A stretch of 13,031 bases of DNA from Planctomycetota bacterium (GCA_023261405.1 JAHFOZ010000101.1:1-13031); one strand, 5' to 3'. Positions 1 to 7,770 are shown, counted from the first letter of the stretch. Program-made: numbers and translations. Notes: generated by a model not told the origin, from the sequence alone.

Positions 1-2163
1 ATCAAGGACTGCTCCGAAGCCATCCGCCTCAATCCCCGCCACCCCTCCGCCTACTACACCCGCGGCCAGGCCTACGCCCTCAAGGGCGACGCCGACCTCG
101 CCCTTCAGGACTACACCCGCCTCGTGGAGATCGATCCCTACTCCACCCGCGCGCGCCAGATCCGCGCCCGCATCCTCGTCAAGGGCCACGACATCACCCG
201 CGCCATTGCCGACTACGACCGCGCCATCGAGAACGACCCCCGCAACACCACCCTGCACCAGGAGCGCGAGGCCCTCCGGCTCCAGGCCGGCGATCTCGAC
301 GGCGCCATCCAGGATTACACCCGCAGCATCACCCAGTACTGGAACTTCGCCTGGGCCTACACCCAGCGCGCCAAGCTCAGGCAACAGAAGAACGACCTCA
401 ACGGCGCCCTCGTCGACCTCCGCAAGGCCGTCCTCATCGACCCCGAGCACAAGGAGGGCTTCCTCGTCCGCGCCGACCTCCGCCGCGAAATGGGCGACCT
501 CGACGGCGCCCTCGCCGACTACTCCCGCGCCCTCCAGATCGACCCCAGGCTCGTCCTCGCCTACCTGGGACGCGCCCAGCTCCGGGCCGACCGGGGCGAC
601 CTCCAGGGCTCGATCGCCGATACCTCCCGCGCCATCGACCTCGCGCCCGACGACCCCGAGCCCCACTTCCGCCGCGCCGAGCTCCGCCGCACCCGCAACG
701 AATGGGCCGCCGCCGTGGCCGATTACTCCAAAGTCCTCGAGAAAATGCCCGAGCACTGGGGCGCCTGGTCCGGCCGCGGTTCCTGCCACCTCCGCATGGG
801 CCGCGCCGAGGAGGCCGTCCGCGACCTCACCGAGGCCGTCAGGCTCAACCCCAAGGCCCTCGGCGCCTACAGCGACCGCCTCCTCACCCACCTCGCCCGC
901 AAGGACTGGAAGGCCGTCATCGACGACTGCGGCGAGGTCCTCCGCCTCGATCCGAAATCCCTCGAGGGCCACCTCGTCCGCGCCCGCGCCTGGGCCTCCC
1001 TCGGAGAGCACGCCCACTCCGTCATGGATTACAACCGGTGCGTCGAACTCTCCCCCCATTCGGCCGCCCTCCACCTCGAGCGCGCCGAGCAGCGCTTTCA
1101 GGCGGGCGATGCCGACGGCGCCCTCGCGGACTGCATCCGTTCCCTCGAGCTCGATCCGCAAGCGCCCGGGCCGCGCCTCCTCAAGGCCCGCCTCCGCCGC
1201 AAGGCCGACCCCGAAGGCTCGCTCGCCGAGCTGAACGCCGTCCTCCTCGCCGACCCCGACCGGGCCGAGGCCCTCCTCCTCCGCGGCGAGATCCGCCGCG
1301 ATACGGGCCGCGCCGAGGCCGCCCTCGAGGACTTCAACCGGGCCCTCGAGATCGACCCCAAGCTCACGCGCGCCCGCACCCTCCGCGCCACCCTGCGGAT
1401 CGACCGCGGGGACCCCGCGGGCGCGCTCGCCGACCTCGCCGAACTCCTCGCCCTCTCGCCCGACGACCTCGACGCCCGCCTCGGCCGCGCGGAGATCCTC
1501 CTCCGCCAGAGGCAATGGGACGGCGCCATCCAGGACTTCGCGCTCGCGATCCGCCTCTCCCCCTCCCATGCCCGCGCCCACCTGGGCAAGGAAGAGGCCC
1601 ACCGCGCCAAGGGGCAACTCGACGCGGCCCTTGAGGACTACTCGAGGCTCATCGCCGCCTTCCCCAAGGAGCCCCTCGGACACGCCCGCCAGGCCGCCCT
1701 CCACCGCGACCTGAAGGACTTCCCCCGCGCCCTGGAGGACTACGGACGCGCCCTCGAACTCGCCCCTGCCGACAAGCAGCTGCTCCTCGAACGCGGGCGC
1801 CTCCTCTGGGAAACCGGCGCCCTCGACGGCGCCGTGGCCGACCTCGACCGGGGCGCGGACCTGGACCCCTCGGACATCGGGCTCCGGCTGGAACTCGTGC
1901 GGATGCACCGTGCCCGCCACGACTGGAAGAACGCCATCGGTCAGGCCTCCCGCGCCATCGCCTGCAGCCCGGGCCTCGCGGAAGCGCACGCCCTCCGGGG
2001 CAACCTTCATCGCGAGCGGCGCGACTGGGACCGCGCCCTTGCCGACCTCGGCAAGGCGGTCGAACTCGACCCGGGACGCGCCCAGGGGTACCTCGACCGC
2101 GGCGCCGCCTACCAGGGCAAGGGCCTCCCCGACCTCGCCCTCGCCGACTTCCGGAAAGCCCTG
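1..2163 (+). repeat. Array of about 21 tandem TPR-coding units
   Basis: About 21 consecutive units of 102 nt each encode one 34-residue TPR; the first is cut by the window edge. Nearly all units keep exactly 34 residues; one, around residues 389-421, is 33. Conserved positions are Tyr/Leu and Arg-Ala in helix A, Gly-Asp in the turn, Ala-Leu-x-Asp-Tyr in helix B and Asp-Pro at the end. The array is part of the coding sequence and not a nucleotide satellite: units differ strongly in sequence. Confidence 0.9.
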
Positions 2164-3684
2164 CAATCCCGCGACCTCCGCTCCAGGCAGGACGCCGTCG
2201 CCGCGCTCGGAGGCATGGGACTCAAGAACCTCGCCGGGGAGCTCGCGCCGCTGCTCGCGGCCCCCGAGGCGGGCCTCCGCGCCGAGGCCGCCTGGGCCCT
2301 CGCCCGGCTCGGCATCCGTGACCAGGCCGGCGCCCTCCTGCGCCTCCTGAAGGACTCCGAGCCCGTCGTGCGCGCGCGCGCCGCCGCGGGGCTGGGCCTC
2401 CTGGGCGGCCCGGCCCACGTGGATCCGGTCTACGACCTCCTGCGGGACCCCGCCGACGAGGTCCGCGGCTCCGCCGCCTGGGCCCTCGGCCGCATGGGCG
2501 CGCTGGACCGCGCCGTGGATCTCGCCCTCCTCCTGCCCCGCGGCGAGGCCGCCTGCGGGCCGGCGATCGAGGCCCTCGGGACTCTGGGCGCCCACGACTA
2601 TGCCCGGAACGCCGAGGCCCTCCTCACCCATCGCTCTCCCGCCGTGCGCGGCCGCGCGGCCTCCGCGCTGCGCGCGCTCGACGCCCGCCATGCCGCCGCG
2701 GCCGTGGCCGTCCTCCTGGACGCCCCCCTCGACCAGCAGGCGGCCCTCTTCGATGAGGCCTCCCGGGACTGGAGGGCGTTCCCCCTCCGCGAAGTCGCCG
2801 CCCGGATCCTCCTCGACTGGGGCCTCGAGCCGGAAGCGGCCCGCGCCGGCGACGGCTGCTCCCCCGATGCCGCGATCGACTCCCAGAAGGCCGCCGTGGC
2901 CTCGAACTCCCGCAACGGGCGGGCGATCCTGCACCGCGCCATGGCCTGGCGCGCCAAGGGGGTCCGCCTCGAGGCGTTCGCCGACTACTCGCGCGTCCTC
3001 TCGGTAGGCAGCCCCGCCGAGAGGGCCGAGGCCGTGCGCGGCCTCTCCGCGCTGGACATGAAGGAATCGGCGGAGCCCGTCGTGGGCGCGCTGGGCGACA
3101 TCGACCCCTTCGTTCGGTCCGAGGCCGTGCGCGGCCTGCTCCGGCGGGGCACGGCCGAACATGCCCGCCCGCTCGCGGCCGCCCTCCGGGATGACTGCCC
3201 CTCCGTCCGGCGCGGCGCCGCCGAGGCCATGGCCTGGCTGGAGGGCCGCGAGTACGTCCCGCAGATCGTGCGCCTCCTCCGCAGCGACCCCGACCCGGCC
3301 GTCCGCGCCGCGGCGGCCTGGTCCCTCGGCCGCCTGGGCGTGGCCGACTATTCCCTGGAGATCACCGCGCTCCTCAAGTCCCCCCACGCCCGCGAACGCG
3401 CCTTCGCTGTGGAAGCCCTGGGCTGCCTGCGCCGGTCCTCGTTCGTGGAGGATGTCGCCCTGCGCCTCCGTGACCCGGACTCCGCCGTCCGGGCCCGCGC
3501 GATCGAGGCGCTGGGCAGGCTGGACGCCCAGCAGTACTGCCGCGAGATCGAGCCCCTGCTCGCCGACGACGGCTGCGCCACCCTGCTGGACGAGTCCCTC
3601 CGGGAGTGGACCGAGCAGCCCGTGTGGCGGGTCGCCGCCCGCGTCCTGCGCGACTGGGGCATCCTCGCGGACGGGAGACCGTAG
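1..3684 (+). CDS. Giant TPR/HEAT repeat protein (5'-truncated)
   Basis: The reading frame is open from base 1 and begins inside a TPR, so the true start lies upstream; the GTG at 124 is internal. The visible part is 1227 aa, ending at TAG 3682. Residues 1 to about 725 are back-to-back 34-residue TPRs with the usual pattern (A-x-Y-x-x-R-A, G-D-L-D-G-A-L-A-D-Y-x-R-A-L, then D-P). From about 729 to 943 there are six HEAT-like repeats of about 31 residues (RAxAAxALGxLG type), then a cap, a short TPR stretch, six more HEAT repeats and a second cap. TPR and HEAT solenoids bind proteins or peptides, so this is probably a scaffold or adaptor; no catalytic motif is seen. No signal peptide can be judged because the N-terminus is missing. 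The specific function and partner are unknown. It is separated from pccB by about 106 nt and appears unrelated to it. Confidence 0.93.
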   Translation: MKDCSEAIRLNPRHPSAYYTRGQAYALKGDADLALQDYTRLVEIDPYSTRARQIRARILVKGHDITRAIADYDRAIENDPRNTTLHQEREALRLQAGDLDGAIQDYTRSITQYWNFAWAYTQRAKLRQQKNDLNGALVDLRKAVLIDPEHKEGFLVRADLRREMGDLDGALADYSRALQIDPRLVLAYLGRAQLRADRGDLQGSIADTSRAIDLAPDDPEPHFRRAELRRTRNEWAAAVADYSKVLEKMPEHWGAWSGRGSCHLRMGRAEEAVRDLTEAVRLNPKALGAYSDRLLTHLARKDWKAVIDDCGEVLRLDPKSLEGHLVRARAWASLGEHAHSVMDYNRCVELSPHSAALHLERAEQRFQAGDADGALADCIRSLELDPQAPGPRLLKARLRRKADPEGSLAELNAVLLADPDRAEALLLRGEIRRDTGRAEAALEDFNRALEIDPKLTRARTLRATLRIDRGDPAGALADLAELLALSPDDLDARLGRAEILLRQRQWDGAIQDFALAIRLSPSHARAHLGKEEAHRAKGQLDAALEDYSRLIAAFPKEPLGHARQAALHRDLKDFPRALEDYGRALELAPADKQLLLERGRLLWETGALDGAVADLDRGADLDPSDIGLRLELVRMHRARHDWKNAIGQASRAIACSPGLAEAHALRGNLHRERRDWDRALADLGKAVELDPGRAQGYLDRGAAYQGKGLPDLALADFRKALQSRDLRSRQDAVAALGGMGLKNLAGELAPLLAAPEAGLRAEAAWALARLGIRDQAGALLRLLKDSEPVVRARAAAGLGLLGGPAHVDPVYDLLRDPADEVRGSAAWALGRMGALDRAVDLALLLPRGEAACGPAIEALGTLGAHDYARNAEALLTHRSPAVRGRAASALRALDARHAAAAVAVLLDAPLDQQAALFDEASRDWRAFPLREVAARILLDWGLEPEAARAGDGCSPDAAIDSQKAAVASNSRNGRAILHRAMAWRAKGVRLEAFADYSRVLSVGSPAERAEAVRGLSALDMKESAEPVVGALGDIDPFVRSEAVRGLLRRGTAEHARPLAAALRDDCPSVRRGAAEAMAWLEGREYVPQIVRLLRSDPDPAVRAAAAWSLGRLGVADYSLEITALLKSPHARERAFAVEALGCLRRSSFVEDVALRLRDPDSAVRARAIEALGRLDAQQYCREIEPLLADDGCATLLDESLREWTEQPVWRVAARVLRDWGILADGRP
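2080..2829 (+). repeat. Internal module copy A: TPR + six HEAT + cap
   Basis: Codes for one TPR (starting AQGYLDRG), a short linker, six HEAT-like repeats from about 2185, and a terminal cap containing FDEASRDW and VAARILLDWG (about 2743-2829). The same order, the same number of HEAT repeats and nearly the same spacing recur at 2917-3669. The distance from module start to cap is 663 nt here and 660 nt in the second copy. Confidence 0.75.
2917..3669 (+). repeat. Internal module copy B: TPR + six HEAT + cap
   Basis: Second copy of the module: a TPR-like segment (ILHRAMAWRAKG then EAFADYSRVLS), six HEAT-like repeats from about 3020, and a cap with LDESLREW and VAARVLRDWG (about 3577-3669). The cap matches that of copy A residue by residue at most positions. 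The DNA has diverged well beyond a recent duplication. Confidence 0.75.
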
Positions 3685-3744
3685 CGCGTAGTTCGAAGCT
3701 TGGAGCTCGCAGCGATGAAGGCGCGCCCCCGGCCCCTTGCGGTC

Positions 3745-3776
3745 CTCGATTCCCTATTCTCGATTCTCCATTCTCG
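3745..3776 (+). repeat. Short degenerate ATTCTC/GATTC repeat before pccB
   Basis: Between the TPR/HEAT gene and pccB, the T/C-rich stretch contains ATTCTC three times (3756, 3763, 3770) together with CGATTC at 3748 and 3762. It stands out from the surrounding GC-rich DNA. The rest of this 106-nt gap (3685-3744) shows no gene or clear signal. Confidence 0.6.
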
Positions 3777-3777
3777 T

Positions 3778-3783
3778 TATCAT
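3778..3783 (+). promoter_or_regulatory. Candidate -10 element of pccB (TATCAT)
   Basis: TATCAT lies 7 nt before the ATG at 3791, the same layout as TATAAT-N6-ATG at the mutase gene. There is no Shine-Dalgarno site before either candidate ATG (3782 or 3791) and no good -35 hexamer. If this is the -10 box, the ATG at 3782 falls inside it and 3791 is the start of a leaderless message. Confidence 0.4.
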
Positions 3784-3790
3784 GTCGCCC

Positions 3791-5338
3791 ATGCCGGAAG
3801 ACCGCCTCTCCCACCTCGAGAAGCTGCGGCGGAAGGCCCTGGAGGGGGGCGGTCCCGAGCGCGTCGCGAAGCAGCACGCGGCGGGGAAGCTCACCGCGCG
3901 GGAGCGGATCACGCTCCTGGCGGACGAGGGGTCCTTCGACGAGATCGACGCCTTCGTTGAACACTCGGCCACCCACTTCGGGATGGCCTCGAAGAAGTTT
4001 CCGGGCGACGGCGTGGTCACCGGATTCGCCCGGATCGACGGCCGGGCGGTGGCCCTCTTCGCGCAGGACTTCACGGTCCTGGGCGGCTCGCTGGGGCTCG
4101 CCCACGCGCGCAAGATCTGCAAGATCCAGGACATGGCGCTCAAGCTGGGCATCCCGGTGATCGGGCTGTGCGACTCGGGCGGCGCGCGGATCCAGGAGGG
4201 CGTGGAATCGCTGGGCGGCTACGCCGACATCTTCCTCCGCAACACCCTCTCCAGCGGCGTGGTCCCCCAGATCTCCGCCATCCTCGGGCCCTGCGCCGGC
4301 GGCGCCGTCTACTCCCCCGCCATCACCGACTTCGTCTTCATGGTCCAGGGCACGAGCTACATGTTCGTGACGGGCCCCAACGTGATCAAGGAGGTCACGC
4401 ACGAGAAGGTCTCCTTCGAGGACCTGGGCGGCGCCGCGGTCCACAACGAGAAGAGCGGCGTGGCGCACTTCGCGGCGAAGGACGAGGGGGAGTGCCTGCG
4501 GCAGATCCGCGAGCTCCTCTCCTACCTGCCCCCGAACAACATGGAGGAGCCGCCTCTCGTCCCCACGGGCGACGACCCCACGCGCCGCGAGGCGAAGCTG
4601 AACGCCCTCGTGCCCGACAATCCCCAGAAGCCCTATGACATGAAGGAGGCGATCCACGCCGTCTTCGACAACGGCGGATTCTTCGAGGTGCACCGGGACT
4701 TCGCGAAGAACATCCTCGTGGGGTTCGCCCGCCTCAACGGGCGCCCGGTGGGGGTCGTGGCCCAGCAGCCCGCGCACCTCGCCGGGTGCCTGGACATCGA
4801 CAGCTCCGTCAAGGGCGCCCGCTTCATCCGCTTCTGCGACGCGTTCAACATTCCGCTCGTGGCGTTCGAGGACGTCCCCGGGTTCCTCCCGGGCGTGGCC
4901 CAGGAGCATGGCGGCATCATCCGCGCCGGCGCCAAGCTCCTCTACGCGTGGTGCGAGGCCACGGTCCCGCGGATCACGGTGATCACCCGCAAGGCCTACG
5001 GCGGGGCCTACGACGTCATGAACTCCAAGCACATCCGCGGCGACTTCAACTTCGCCTGGCCCACGGCGGAGATCGCCGTGATGGGCCCCGAGGGCGCCGT
5101 CAATATCATCTTCAAGGAGGAGATCGAGGCCTCCAGGGATCCCCGGAAGACGCGCGAGCAGCTCATCGACGAGTACCGGACGAAGTTCGCCAACCCGTAC
5201 ATCGCCGCCCAGAAGGGGTACATCGACGACGTCATCGAGCCCGCCGACACGCGCCGCCGGCTCGTCAAGGCGCTGGAGCTCCTGAAGACCAAGCGGGACC
5301 GGAACCCGCCGAAGAAGCACGGAAACATTCCTCTGTAG
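3791..5338 (+). CDS. pccB: Propionyl-CoA carboxylase carboxyltransferase (beta) subunit
   Basis: A cytosolic biotin-dependent carboxyltransferase that moves carboxyl from carboxybiotin to an acyl-CoA, here most likely propionyl-CoA to (S)-methylmalonyl-CoA. The protein is 515 aa, normal for the family, with both crotonase-fold halves. The N-terminal half has DSGGARIQEGV, GPCAGGAVYSPAITDF and FVTGPNVIKEVT. The C-terminal half has DVPGFLPGVAQEHGGIIR and RKAYGGAYDVMNSK, and ends with the typical KKHGNIPL. Asp408 in GGAYDVM matches the position that directs characterised actinobacterial PccB enzymes to propionyl-CoA. The start at 3791 is favoured because TATCAT overlaps the ATG at 3782; starting at 3782 would add three residues (MSP). 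The partner BC and BCCP genes lie 1 kb downstream, after an unrelated gene. A methylcrotonyl- or acetyl-CoA role is less likely. Confidence 0.93.
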   Translation: MPEDRLSHLEKLRRKALEGGGPERVAKQHAAGKLTARERITLLADEGSFDEIDAFVEHSATHFGMASKKFPGDGVVTGFARIDGRAVALFAQDFTVLGGSLGLAHARKICKIQDMALKLGIPVIGLCDSGGARIQEGVESLGGYADIFLRNTLSSGVVPQISAILGPCAGGAVYSPAITDFVFMVQGTSYMFVTGPNVIKEVTHEKVSFEDLGGAAVHNEKSGVAHFAAKDEGECLRQIRELLSYLPPNNMEEPPLVPTGDDPTRREAKLNALVPDNPQKPYDMKEAIHAVFDNGGFFEVHRDFAKNILVGFARLNGRPVGVVAQQPAHLAGCLDIDSSVKGARFIRFCDAFNIPLVAFEDVPGFLPGVAQEHGGIIRAGAKLLYAWCEATVPRITVITRKAYGGAYDVMNSKHIRGDFNFAWPTAEIAVMGPEGAVNIIFKEEIEASRDPRKTREQLIDEYRTKFANPYIAAQKGYIDDVIEPADTRRRLVKALELLKTKRDRNPPKKHGNIPL

Positions 5339-5343
5339 CCCTC

Positions 5344-5365
5344 CCGCCCCTATAATCGCGGCGGG
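5344..5365 (+). promoter_or_regulatory. Promoter -10 (TATAAT) inside a small inverted repeat
   Basis: A perfect TATAAT (5351-5356) lies 12-17 nt after the pccB stop. It sits in the loop between CCCGCC (5343-5348) and GGCGGG (5360-5365). The predicted transcription start is near 5363, giving a leader of about 28 nt that contains GGAGG (5381-5385), five bases before the GTG start at 5391. No convincing -35 hexamer is present. The 10-mer CTATAATCGC is identical at the mutase promoter. Confidence 0.65.
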
Positions 5366-5390
5366 CGACCGGCGGGCCAGGGAGGAAACG

Positions 5391-6080
5391 GTGCAAGACT
5401 ACGTCGTCCAGAGCGGTCCGCTCCGATCCTTCGAAGGGATCTACGACCCGCGCTTCGAGAAGCTCCGCCTGATCGCCGACTACCACACGATCCAGATCTT
5501 CTCCAAGCCCGTCACCCGCCGGATCGTCATGGCCGAGATCAAGCGCTCCGCGCCCAGGGAACTCCGCTTTGCCGCCGGGTTCTTCGCCCCCTTCGCCGAG
5601 GGCCACCGGACGATCTTCGGCATCCGCGACGTCGCCGGAGGCAAGGCGGGGGCGCTCGCCTCGAAACTCCTGAAGGCCGACCTCAAGTTCCTCCACCTCC
5701 AGTACGCGATGTCGGAGGACGACCTCGTCCTGGTGGAGGTCAAGGACTTCCTCCGGAGCCTCCCGATGCTCGAGCCGTTCGCCCCGCCCGTCGACGGGGG
5801 CCTCTTCTTCTATCTCACGTCGGCCCCCTTCGACCTGTTCGAGATCGCCTGGCAGCGGGCCGCGGAGGCCTCGCTCAAGGCGCGCGAGGACCGTTTCCGA
5901 CGCGACGTCCTGGCCTCCTCCCACGATTCGAAGCTCGCCCTCTTCGGGGACCGCGACGGCTCCTTCACCGTCGTCCTCCACCCGAAGAACCCGGAGGTCC
6001 AGTCCATCGAGCGCCAGATCGAGCTGGCGGGCCGGCGGGCGGACATGAACATCGTCTTCGCCCCGGGCCTCTTCGGCTAA
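5391..6080 (+). CDS. Conserved-looking protein of unknown function (229 aa)
   Basis: I do not recognise this protein. It starts at GTG 5391, five bases after a strong GGAGG, and ends at TAA 6078. It is predicted soluble: no signal peptide and no membrane segment. The composition is that of a folded alpha/beta protein, rich in Phe and Leu, with an acidic run SEDDLVLVEVKDF (about 106-118) and a mostly helical, charged stretch (about 144-175). No cysteine is present and no nucleotide-binding or metal-binding motif is evident. It lies between the carboxyltransferase gene and the biotin carboxylase gene, with its own promoter. Co-localisation suggests, but does not show, a link to the carboxylase, such as regulation or assembly. 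Codon use matches its neighbours, so a real gene is very likely. Confidence 0.82.
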   Translation: MQDYVVQSGPLRSFEGIYDPRFEKLRLIADYHTIQIFSKPVTRRIVMAEIKRSAPRELRFAAGFFAPFAEGHRTIFGIRDVAGGKAGALASKLLKADLKFLHLQYAMSEDDLVLVEVKDFLRSLPMLEPFAPPVDGGLFFYLTSAPFDLFEIAWQRAAEASLKAREDRFRRDVLASSHDSKLALFGDRDGSFTVVLHPKNPEVQSIERQIELAGRRADMNIVFAPGLFG

Positions 6081-6097
6081 AAACCCAGCCCACCTTC

Positions 6098-6232
6098 TCA
6101 CCGCAGAGGACGCAGAGCCAACGAAGCGGACTCCAAAGGGACAGCAGGCGACCCCCTCTGTTCGCATCTCCTTTGTTTTTGTTGCCTTCGTTGCGTTCGT
6201 TATCTCCGTTGTCTCTGTTATCTCTGCGGTGA
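6098..6232. repeat. 135-bp inverted element made of degenerate 9-nt units
   Basis: The 11-mer TCACCGCAGAG at 6098-6108 has its exact reverse complement at 6222-6232. Reading inward from each end, both arms continue in degenerate 9-nt steps: on + GACGCAGAG, CCAACGAAG; on - ATAACAGAG, ACAACGGAG, ATAACGAAC, GCAACGAAG. The right part is unusually AT-rich and purine-rich on the - strand. It fills most of the 208-nt gap between the unknown 229-aa gene and the biotin carboxylase gene. No credible coding frame, transposase or clear terminator is present. The remaining gap (6233-6288) shows only a weak possible -10 (TCCAAT, 6276-6281). Confidence 0.75.
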
Positions 6233-6288
6233 TGTTCGGGCCTGGAATTCGATTGAGCCCCGCGGGGCTTTGTGTTCCAATCCCCCGC

Positions 6289-7770
6289 ATGTTCCGGAAA
6301 GTCCTGGTCGCCAACCGCGGGGAGATCGCCCTCCGGGTCATCCGCGCCTGCAAGGAACTGGGCCTCCGCAGCGTCGCCGTCTACAGCGAGGCGGACCGCT
6401 GGTCCAACTACGTCTCCCAGGCCGATGAGTCCTTCCTGCTCGGCCCCGCCCCCGCCCGTGAGAGCTACCTGCGCATCGACCGCCTGCTGGAGATCGCGCG
6501 GAAGTCCGGCGCACAGGCGGTCCATCCCGGATACGGATTCCTGTCGGAGAACGCGGACTTTTCCGAGGCCTGCGCGAAGGCGAACCTCAAGTTCATCGGC
6601 CCCCGGCCGGAATCCATGCGCGCCGTGGGGAACAAGATCGCCGCGCGGAAGGTCGCGCAGAAGCTCGGCGTCCCCGTGGTCCCCGGCGTCAGCGGCGCCA
6701 TCGACGAGGCCCAGGCCCGCGCCTTCGCGAAGAAGCACGGCTATCCCCTCCTCCTGAAGGCCGCGGCCGGCGGGGGCGGCAAGGGCCTGAGGGTCGTCCG
6801 CGGCGCCCGCGATCTGGGCCGCGCCTCCCGCGAGGCCTCGAGCGAGGCGGCCCACGCGTTCGGCGACGGCACCGTCTTCCTGGAGAAGTACGTGGCCCGC
6901 CCGCGCCACGTGGAGGTCCAGGTCTTCGGCGACGCGCGCGGAAACGTGATCCACCTCGGCGAGCGGGAGTGCTCCATCCAGCGACGCCACCAGAAGCTCG
7001 TCGAGGAGTCGCCGTCGGTCGCGGTCGACGCCGCGCTGCGGGAGCGGCTGGGCGAGACGGCCCGGAAAATCGCGGCGAGCGTGGGATACGAGAACGCCGG
7101 GACCTGCGAGTTCCTGCTCGACGCGAAGGGCCGCTTCTACTTCCTGGAGGTGAACGCGCGCCTCCAGGTGGAGCACCCGGTCACGGAGATGGTCACCGGG
7201 CTCGACCTCGTGAAGATGCAGCTCGCCGTGGCCGCGGGCGAGCGCCTCCCCCTCAAGCAGGACGAGGTGCGCTGGAACGGCCACGCCATCGAGGCCCGGA
7301 TCTGCGCCGAGGACCCGTTCTCGAACTTCGCCCCGGCCGTCGGGGAAGTGGCGGGCGTGCGCTTCCCCGCCGGTCCGTTTGTGCGGGTGGACAGCGACCT
7401 CGCGCCCCGCACCCAGGTCACGGTCTACTACGACTCGCTGATCGCCAAGCTCGTAGCCTGGGCGCCCGACCGCGAGGGCGCGATGGACCGGATCCTGCGC
7501 GCCCTGCGCGAGTTCAAGGTGGTGGGCGTCCAGACCACGGTCCCCTTCCACCTCCAGCTCTTCCGCAACCGCTCCTTCCGCGCCGGCCGCATCCACACGA
7601 AGTTCGTGGACGAGGAGTTCGACTTCGAGGACGTCAAGGCGGAGCACCACGAGGAGGCGGCGGTCCTCGCCGCGGCCCTCGAGTTCCTCCGCCGCGAGCA
7701 GCGGGCGCCGCGACACGCCGGACCCCGGCCCCTCTCCCCCTGGAAGAGCGCCCTGCGGGACCTGCCGTGA
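6289..7770 (+). CDS. pccA: Biotin carboxylase subunit of acyl-CoA carboxylase
   Basis: ATP-dependent carboxylation of biotin on the carrier protein, using bicarbonate; first half-reaction of the carboxylase. It has 493 aa. The N-terminal domain starts MFRKVLVANRGEIALRVIRA and includes HPGYGFLSEN. The ATP-grasp glycine loop GGGGKG is near residues 161-166, ERECSIQRRHQKLVEESP follows, and the catalytic segment EVNARLQVEHP has Glu287, Asn289 and Arg291, matching E. coli AccC Glu288, Asn290 and Arg292. About 45 residues follow the C-terminal domain, ending WKSALRDLP, as in alpha chains of propionyl-CoA-type enzymes. The start at 6289 is chosen because it begins the conserved sequence; the frame runs back to 6229 without homology. 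No Shine-Dalgarno site is visible. The stop overlaps the next start by 4 nt. The gene could equally be called accC; substrate choice is set by the carboxyltransferase. Confidence 0.94.
   Translation: MFRKVLVANRGEIALRVIRACKELGLRSVAVYSEADRWSNYVSQADESFLLGPAPARESYLRIDRLLEIARKSGAQAVHPGYGFLSENADFSEACAKANLKFIGPRPESMRAVGNKIAARKVAQKLGVPVVPGVSGAIDEAQARAFAKKHGYPLLLKAAAGGGGKGLRVVRGARDLGRASREASSEAAHAFGDGTVFLEKYVARPRHVEVQVFGDARGNVIHLGERECSIQRRHQKLVEESPSVAVDAALRERLGETARKIAASVGYENAGTCEFLLDAKGRFYFLEVNARLQVEHPVTEMVTGLDLVKMQLAVAAGERLPLKQDEVRWNGHAIEARICAEDPFSNFAPAVGEVAGVRFPAGPFVRVDSDLAPRTQVTVYYDSLIAKLVAWAPDREGAMDRILRALREFKVVGVQTTVPFHLQLFRNRSFRAGRIHTKFVDEEFDFEDVKAEHHEEAAVLAAALEFLRREQRAPRHAGPRPLSPWKSALRDLP

Noticed and set aside
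124..126. GTG at 124 as the start of the TPR/HEAT gene
   Set aside because: The same frame is open to base 1 and encodes clear TPR sequence, so the start is outside the window.
3374..5320. 648-codon open frame on the - strand opposite pccB
   Set aside because: High-GC codon bias keeps the opposite strand open. The translation has no family features, is composed of Gly/Arg/Ala/Asp/Val shadows, and pccB on + is unmistakable.
6098..6232. Considered as a CRISPR array or insertion sequence
   Set aside because: Units are 9 nt and degenerate with no spacers; no transposase and no flanking target duplication could be recognised.
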